Source: Streptomyces sp. NBC_00154
Lineage (GTDB): Bacteria > Actinomycetota > Actinomycetes > Streptomycetales > Streptomycetaceae
Assembly (NCBI RefSeq): GCF_026342835.1
Contig: NZ_JAPEMI010000001.1
Coordinates: 7,942,501 to 8,006,500, forward strand
Direction of reading: 5' to 3'
DNA: 64,000 nucleotides
The first letter of the stretch is position 1. Each line of letters starts with the position of its first letter. Made by a program: the position numbers and the translations under genes. Below, piece by piece: positions 58,575 to 64,000 of the stretch. Under the pieces are notes generated by a model. The model was not told the DNA's origin. It saw only the letters and a list, made by a program, of their open reading frames with translations, and made no database searches.

Positions 58575-61485
58575 CGAGGGGCGCAGCGCCCTCTTCGCCC
58601 GGTATCAGAATCCCCTGCTTGCGGCCGAGGCACGCAAGATGAGTATGAGCTGCATCGACATCTCATATCTGCGGTGGCTCACAGGTGAGGAAGATCCGGA
58701 ACGTGCATGGGAGATGTACTTCGGCGCCACCCAACCTCAGGTCCGGAAAGTCCTTGACGGGCTGCTCGCAACATTCCCTCCGGAGGAACGAGATCGGGCC
58801 AATGAGCTGGCTGGTTCCGTGGAGGCGTTCTGTCTTCCATCGAACGAGATGGCGTCGCGTGTCTTCCAAAGCCCCGGCGAGGCCACCGGCTATCTCATCG
58901 GTATCTCACCGCTCGTGGTCCAGTTGAGCGCCGACATTGCCTGGGGGATGAACATGCTTTCTCCCTACGCCGCCGAGAATATCGGTCGCACGTGGGACGC
59001 GGCGGAGGGGCGGGAGACGCTCGACCTCCAGATCAGCGAGTATGTGCGTGCGCTGGAGGGCATCGGCGAAGTACCCATGCCCACCAGCGCTCTCAGTAAC
59101 GCTCTGGAGAATCGTTCTGATCAGGAGTGGCCACACGGGCAGGGCCCGCAGGACTACCGTGAAGCGGCGATCGCGTTCGTCCTTGCACACGAACTCGCCC
59201 ACATTGAGCACGGGGACTTGTCTCCTGCAGAGGAGACAAGACAAAAGAGGCTACTCTCGAGGGACTTGGCCTCGCTTCTTCAGATCTCCGACGAGGTGAA
59301 CGAAGAACTAATTGCGGACGCGTCGACCTTCGTCCGAAGCTACAACTATTTCCTCGGCACCTGGTTCTTCAAGACCGACAAGCCCGGTGTCAGTAGCCTC
59401 TCCCCTAGGCGCATCAAGCACGAGCTGCAGTACCAACGTGTGGCCTTGAATAGCGCCCGGCGGGCAACCGAGGCGTGTGAGGCGTACTACACCACGGTTG
59501 CCATTCTCGGGATGATCGCATGGCGCCGCGGCGACGACGGGAAGGCAAACCGCTTGGTGGCCACTGCGATGCGGGCCCCCTATGTTCAGGTCTACATTCA
59601 GCGGGATCGCCAGGAGCAGATGGCCCCCAAGATTGGGTCGTTCCTATGGACTGAGCGGGATGTCGCGTACCGAAGAGTGCATTTTGACTGGCGCTTCCAC
59701 TTCATCTGCGACGTTATGCCTCAGGCGTGGCGCCGCCTGGGCTTGGAGGTCCCCGACACCCTCCCGGACATCTCGGTCACGGGGAGAAACCTTGCCGACT
59801 TGCTAGAGGAGGCGGACGTCGTTGCAGCAGCGGCAGCCGTTCTCCAGGAGCGGTTCACCACCCAAGAACCTGCGCTGGGGCACGACCACCCAGACGTCCT
59901 GGAGACACGACAAGGAATCGCGTGGTTCCGGCAGAAGATGGGAGACACGGCTGGAGCAGTAGCTGCCTACACTGAATTGCTCACCGATTTCGAACGCGTG
60001 CTCGGTCGCAGCAACCGCAGCACCCTCGCTGTCCGGCACAACCTAGCCTGGTTGCGGGGCCGGGCGGGGGACACGGCCGGTGCGACAGCCGCCTTCGCCG
60101 AATTACTCGCCGACCAGGAACGCGTAATGGGGCACGACAACATTGAGGTCCTGGAAACACGGCACGAACTCGCTTGGTTGCGGGGGAAGACGGGGGATGG
60201 GAGGGGAGCGGCAGCCGCTTTCGCGGAACTGGTTGCGGACTTGGAAAGGGTGGCCGGGCCTGACCACGCCGCCACCCGCGCCGCCCGGGATAGCCTTGCC
60301 CACTGGCGGGAGGAGACGGGGGATGCAACGGGGGCTGCCACACGGCTGCTCGCAGAGAAGGAACAGATGCTGGGGCCGGACCACGCCGACACGCTTGCTG
60401 CGCGGCAGGCCCTCGCCGACTTGCAGCGTGAGACGGGGGACCTTACGGAAGCAGCAACCGTCGCAGAGGAATTGTTCGCCGACCAGGAACGCGTGCTCGG
60501 GCCCGACCACCCCGAAACGCTCAGCACCCTCGCCAGACTGGCCCGCTGGCGAGGGGAGGCGGGGGATGCAGTGGGGGCAGCCGCCGCCTACGCCGACCTG
60601 CTCGCCGGCCAGCAACGGGGGCTGGAGCGCGGCAACCCGATCACCCAGGCTACCTGGGGACTCCTTGGCTTCTCGTGGGGGATGGTCAGGGACACGGCCG
60701 ATTCAGCTGAGGAACTGTTCGCAGTACTGGAGCGGGCGCTGGGGCGCGGCCACCCGGTTTCCTGGGCCACCCGGACGTTTCTCACCGCCTGTCAGGGGAC
60801 AGTGGCCGACGCAGCAGAGAAGCTGTTCACCGTCCTGAAACGAGGAGACGACCCTCCTGACATCTTCGCCACACGGACGCATCTCGCCTATTGGCGGGGG
60901 ATGGCGGGGGACGCGGCCGGAGCGGCAGCAACCTTGAAGGAGTTGTTCGCCGATCAAGAGCGCACACTGGGCCCCGACCACCCCAAGACCTTCACTACCT
61001 GGAACCACCTCGCCTACTGGCAAGGGAAGGCGAGGGACGCGACCGGACCGGGTACGACTTTGTCGGAGTTGTTCGCCGATCAAGAGCGCACACTGGGCCC
61101 CGACCACCCCAACGCCCTGAGGACTAGACGCAATCTGGCCATCTGCCGGGGGGAGGCGGGAGACGAAGCTGGCACAGCAGCCGCCCTAGAGGACTTGCTG
61201 GACCACATGTTGCGGGTGCTTGGCCCTGACCACTCCCTCACCACGGGAACGCGGCTCGAGCTCGCCTACTGGCAGCGCCGGGCGAGGGGAACGGCCAGAT
61301 CAGTCGCCCTAGAGAAGATCCTGGACGCCACACTGCGCGTGCTGGACTCCGATCCCACCAACCCCATGGGAAAGCGGCACAGCCTCACCTACTGGCGGCG
61401 CCAGGCGAGAGGCGCGGCTGGCCCGGCAGTCGTCTTTGGCAAGCTGCTGAAGGGGATGCTGCTGCCTGATAGCGATCCTTCCTGA
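58567..61485 (+). CDS. HExxH metallopeptidase-like protein with TPR-like repeats
   Basis: 972 residues from ATG 58567. The N-terminal 430 residues contain LAHELAHIEHGDL (HExxH at about 208-212), the zinc-site motif of gluzincin/metzincin-like peptidases, with a downstream NEELIADAS carrying acidic residues that could supply the third ligand. From about residue 440 to the end run roughly thirteen 42-residue TPR-like units with the signature FADQERxLGPDHPxT...LAxWRGxAGDAAGA. Large repeat-sensor proteins joined to a protease domain often act in signalling or defence. No signal peptide. Coupled to the preceding small gene and near a Ser/Thr kinase. Confidence 0.75.
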   Translation: MRDEGRSALFARYQNPLLAAEARKMSMSCIDISYLRWLTGEEDPERAWEMYFGATQPQVRKVLDGLLATFPPEERDRANELAGSVEAFCLPSNEMASRVFQSPGEATGYLIGISPLVVQLSADIAWGMNMLSPYAAENIGRTWDAAEGRETLDLQISEYVRALEGIGEVPMPTSALSNALENRSDQEWPHGQGPQDYREAAIAFVLAHELAHIEHGDLSPAEETRQKRLLSRDLASLLQISDEVNEELIADASTFVRSYNYFLGTWFFKTDKPGVSSLSPRRIKHELQYQRVALNSARRATEACEAYYTTVAILGMIAWRRGDDGKANRLVATAMRAPYVQVYIQRDRQEQMAPKIGSFLWTERDVAYRRVHFDWRFHFICDVMPQAWRRLGLEVPDTLPDISVTGRNLADLLEEADVVAAAAAVLQERFTTQEPALGHDHPDVLETRQGIAWFRQKMGDTAGAVAAYTELLTDFERVLGRSNRSTLAVRHNLAWLRGRAGDTAGATAAFAELLADQERVMGHDNIEVLETRHELAWLRGKTGDGRGAAAAFAELVADLERVAGPDHAATRAARDSLAHWREETGDATGAATRLLAEKEQMLGPDHADTLAARQALADLQRETGDLTEAATVAEELFADQERVLGPDHPETLSTLARLARWRGEAGDAVGAAAAYADLLAGQQRGLERGNPITQATWGLLGFSWGMVRDTADSAEELFAVLERALGRGHPVSWATRTFLTACQGTVADAAEKLFTVLKRGDDPPDIFATRTHLAYWRGMAGDAAGAAATLKELFADQERTLGPDHPKTFTTWNHLAYWQGKARDATGPGTTLSELFADQERTLGPDHPNALRTRRNLAICRGEAGDEAGTAAALEDLLDHMLRVLGPDHSLTTGTRLELAYWQRRARGTARSVALEKILDATLRVLDSDPTNPMGKRHSLTYWRRQARGAAGPAVVFGKLLKGMLLPDSDPS

Positions 61486-61544
61486 CACACGAAGATCAAC
61501 GCGTGCAAGTGACCGCAGCACAGCGTATCTCTCTCTGATGCCAC

Positions 61545-61830
61545 CTACGAGACCGGAGCTCTCACCCGGGTCGCCAGACGGCCTGCTTGACCGAGAATGA
61601 AGACTTCCGTCGAGGTCCTGACCCGCGCCAGGAGCCCGGTCCCGAGCGGCTTTCGACCGGGGGCCGCTGAGGGCCTGGGCCCGTGACAGCACCGCCGACA
61701 TGCTCGGCATTGCTGAGCTGCGGCGCAATGCCACGGCCGGCCGCCACGGGGCAAGCTGCTGCGAATCCTTCAGCAGGTCGTCGGTCTTCACATAGAGTGC
61801 GGTCGCGAGGGAGTCCAGCTCTGTCTTCAC
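61545..61830 (-). pseudogene. IS982-family transposase remnant
   Basis: From a GTG at 61830 the minus strand reads KTELDSLATALYVKTDDLLK then SQQLAPWRPAV, and in a second frame GIAPQLSNAE, the exact N-terminal block of IS982 transposases. Further frameshifts and a lost C-terminus follow. Decayed fragment lying between the TPR gene and the kinase gene. Confidence 0.7.
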
Positions 61831-61903
61831 ACACTGACGTTTGACCCCCCTTCTCGTATGCGCGCAGGCAATCCCTTGGAATCGATCCTCTAGGAGGCGT
61901 GTG

Positions 61904-63937
61904 GTGTCGCTGCGCGACGACGATCCGACCGAGGTTGGCGGATACAAGCTAGAAGGGCGCCTCGGTGCGGGCGGCATGGGCGTCGTGTACCTCGCCCGTT
62001 CGCCGCGAGGAACACCTGTGGCTTTGAAGGTGGTGCGGCCCGAGTGGGCCGAAGACAAGGCGTTCCGGGCGAGGTTCGAGCTCGAGGTCGCTGCAGCAAG
62101 GATGGTTCACAGCCGGTACACCGCACCCGTCGTCGATGCCAGCCCCCGGGGACCGGAGCCCTGGATGGCCACGCTGTACGTGCCAGGCCAAAACCTTCAC
62201 ACGCAGGTGTCGCAGAACGGCCCCTTGGGCGAGGCAGAGCTGACTCAACTGGCCGCTGCGCTGGCCCAAGCTCTCGCTGACATCCACCGTGCCGGAGTGA
62301 TCCACCGCGACCTCAAGCCCAGCAACGTCTTACTCACCGAGGACGGGCCCCGGGTCATCGACTTCGGCATCGCCCAAGCCACCGACGGCCTGGGGCTAAC
62401 CGAAACCAGTCACATCGTGGGCACACCGGCCTTCATGGCACCGGAGCAGCTGCAGGCCTCCCGCACCGTCGGGCCGGAGGCGGACATCTTCGGCCTCGGC
62501 TGTGTCCTGACCTTCGCGGCGACCGGGTACGGACCGTTCAAGGCGCACGGCGCCTTCGGTGCCGCCTACCAAATCGTCCATGAGGAGCCAGACCTCACCG
62601 ATGTGCCAGACGGCCTCCGGCAGCTGGTGGCCGACTGTCTCAGGAAGCAGCCCGCGAGTCGCCCGACGCCTGCCGCGATACGCAGACAGCTCACCGCTCC
62701 GCCGGCCCCGCCGCCGGCGCCAGTGCGGCGGGGGATGCCCGCACGGCGTAGGTGGGCCGTCCTCAAGCAGGCAGTGACCCGGCGTGTACCTGCCTGGGTC
62801 GCCGCCTCAGCTGCGGTGGCTGCCGTGCCGCTGACGCTGGTCGCAGTGGGGACGGGGAACGAGCACCGGCCCTCCTCTCCGAAACCGGAACCCCCACACA
62901 TCGTGCTGGAGAACGCACAGCCCTGGGTATCCAACGTGCGCGTCCCGGCGGCTCCTGGAGAGCAGTGCGTTAATGGCGATCCCGCCTCGGAGATCCGGGC
63001 ATTCCTCTACTGCCTGGCCGGTAGCCGGGTCCTCAGCGTCGAGATCTATCACGGCAAGACCGTGTGGGAGCAGGTCCGTCCTGACGCTGACGACGAGAAA
63101 CAGGCCACGCTGGTCGGCGTCCGTGGGAAGGAACTCTTTTACACCACGAGCACGGGAGATCAGCAGTGGCTCCGGGCCCTGGACGTGAGGACTGGAAGAA
63201 TCCTGCGTACACGGAAGTTCGCCCAACCCTCGCAGATCGTTCTGTCCCACGGCAGCTTCCTGCTGATCTCCAGCGACCGGATCGAAGGACTCGACGCAAC
63301 GGCCCAAAAGACGTTCTGGCAGCGGCCTCTCACCGGTGAGACGTCCGTCGCGACGCTCGGGGACAGGACTTACCTGATCGTGCGCGGGCAGCATCGCACA
63401 GAGGTGACCGCACTGAATCCCTCGACGGGTTCGGTTCAAACGCCCGTTGTCCTGGAAGGGAAGCTTCATCTCCTGGCGTCGGCGAACGGCTTCGTCGCTC
63501 TCGGTAACCGGAGCGCTGGCGACGCGGATTCCACCTTCCTTCTCGTTCTCGACACCGCGACCAACACGGCATCCCGCATCCCCCTCCGGGGCCAAAAATT
63601 CCGACTTACCCTGAGCCGAGACACCGCACTCCTCGCCTACGAGAACGGCCATATCTCGGCAATCAACACCCGCACCGGCAAGGAGCGCTGGAGCGCCTCC
63701 GTGCAGGGCGCCGTGATTGCCGACCCGGTATACACCGACCGGAAGTTCCTTGTCATGACGGACGAGGGGAACGTGAGCGCCTTCAGTGCCGACGGCGGAA
63801 CCCTAGTGGGTCTCTACCCTCTGAGCGACAGTGCCCCAGAGAAGACGCCGTCTGACCGGCCGGAGATCATACGGAACAACGATGAGTTCTATGCCCTCAC
63901 GCCGGACGGGCTGCTGTACACGGTCCGCTCTTACTGA
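61904..63937 (+). CDS. Membrane Ser/Thr protein kinase with extracellular beta-propeller-like domain
   Basis: 677 residues from the second GTG (61904), six bases after AGGAGG. Kinase domain (about residues 15-265): GRLGAGGMGVVYLA, ALKVVRPEW (ATP Lys), VIHRDLKPSNVLL, VIDFGIAQA, GTPAFMAPEQL. A Pro-rich juxtamembrane stretch and one helix (VAASAAVAAVPLTLVAVG) lead to an extracellular domain with PQQ-like repeats (TVWEQVRPDADD, DVRTGRILRTRKFA, INTRTGKERWSASVQGAVIA), a ligand-sensing propeller. All catalytic residues are present. Typical actinobacterial sensor kinase; ligand and targets unknown. Confidence 0.92.
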   Translation: MSLRDDDPTEVGGYKLEGRLGAGGMGVVYLARSPRGTPVALKVVRPEWAEDKAFRARFELEVAAARMVHSRYTAPVVDASPRGPEPWMATLYVPGQNLHTQVSQNGPLGEAELTQLAAALAQALADIHRAGVIHRDLKPSNVLLTEDGPRVIDFGIAQATDGLGLTETSHIVGTPAFMAPEQLQASRTVGPEADIFGLGCVLTFAATGYGPFKAHGAFGAAYQIVHEEPDLTDVPDGLRQLVADCLRKQPASRPTPAAIRRQLTAPPAPPPAPVRRGMPARRRWAVLKQAVTRRVPAWVAASAAVAAVPLTLVAVGTGNEHRPSSPKPEPPHIVLENAQPWVSNVRVPAAPGEQCVNGDPASEIRAFLYCLAGSRVLSVEIYHGKTVWEQVRPDADDEKQATLVGVRGKELFYTTSTGDQQWLRALDVRTGRILRTRKFAQPSQIVLSHGSFLLISSDRIEGLDATAQKTFWQRPLTGETSVATLGDRTYLIVRGQHRTEVTALNPSTGSVQTPVVLEGKLHLLASANGFVALGNRSAGDADSTFLLVLDTATNTASRIPLRGQKFRLTLSRDTALLAYENGHISAINTRTGKERWSASVQGAVIADPVYTDRKFLVMTDEGNVSAFSADGGTLVGLYPLSDSAPEKTPSDRPEIIRNNDEFYALTPDGLLYTVRSY

Positions 63938-64000
63938 AGCCTGCCGATCGCGGGCCGGCACCCGAGAGAAATCTAGACCCGGACTCGCTGGACGCTGCCC

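Noticed and set aside
1..64000. tRNA and rRNA genes or a replication origin
   Set aside because: No cloverleaf-compatible sequence, rRNA motif, iteron set or DnaA-box cluster was noticed by eye; a covariance-model search would be needed to exclude them.

Overview
The window is high-GC actinobacterial DNA, almost certainly from Streptomyces or a close relative. Codon use is strongly GC3-rich, GTG/TTG starts are frequent, and there are many Streptomyces-type families. The density of insertion sequences, IS remnants and accessory genes suggests a chromosome arm, genomic island or large plasmid rather than core genome.

Layout. (1) 1-8130: plasmid/island-type genes: a Cys-rich hypothetical running off the edge, an XRE regulator with a repeat operator, a DUF6083-like protein, and a UvrD-like helicase gene split by an IS256-type element. 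That element carries an aminoglycoside-phosphotransferase-like gene and is itself split by a complete ISAzo13-type element. (2) 8346-11862: an arsenic module: MFS exporter plus flavoprotein with a Cys-rich tail, divergent from two tandem ArsR repressors with an AT-rich palindromic operator between them. (3) 13049-34050, minus strand: a long co-directional cluster that I consider the most interesting part. It begins with an EPSP-synthase-like enzyme and a phosphoglycerate-mutase-like enzyme, the pair associated with arsenoenolpyruvate formation and its rearrangement to arsonopyruvate (a C-As bond) in the S. lividans arseno-organic (bisenarsan) pathway. It continues with a CTP-synthase-C-terminal-like protein, a PiT anion permease, an M28 peptidase, an AhpD-fold protein, three ATP-grasp ligases, two Fem/GNAT-like transferases, a heterodimeric ABC exporter, a PLP aminotransferase, a YtkA-like lipoprotein and copper chaperone/ATPase genes. 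Three small peptide genes rich in vicinal cysteines (CC/CCG) lie in the cluster, and four of its enzymes end in a C-terminal Cys-Cys. No polyketide synthase is present, so the product should differ from bisenarsan. I infer an arsono-amino-acid (for example arsonoalanine from arsonopyruvate plus the aminotransferase) ligated into a small peptide and exported. (4) 34293-36809: a TrmB/LuxR-like regulator, IS and GNAT remnants, and a third ArsR. (5) 36987-47337: a Tat-exported molybdoenzyme, copper proteins (YcnI, CopC-CopD), and a classical ars region (two arsC, arsR, a decayed arsR, acr3, a small Cys protein, an ArsO-like monooxygenase). (6) 48101-49372: two secreted lamin-tail-like proteins. 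(7) 49439-57960: an IS110 remnant, then a four-level nest: an IS4 transposase gene split by a group II intron, whose RT gene is split by a second group II intron at the catalytic YADD codons, whose RT gene is split in its PQG motif by a second IS4 element. (8) 58158-63937: a small protein translationally coupled to a HExxH/TPR-repeat protein, an IS982 remnant, and a Ser/Thr kinase with an extracellular beta-propeller-like domain.

How it works together (inference): ArsR-type repressors with at least two operator families sense arsenite. ArsC, Acr3 and the ArsO-like enzymes detoxify arsenic, while the PiT permease, EPSPS-like and PGM-like enzymes divert arsenate into an organoarsenical. The CC-rich peptides and CC tails probably bind trivalent arsenic or copper, or act as scaffolds. 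The ABC pair exports the product.
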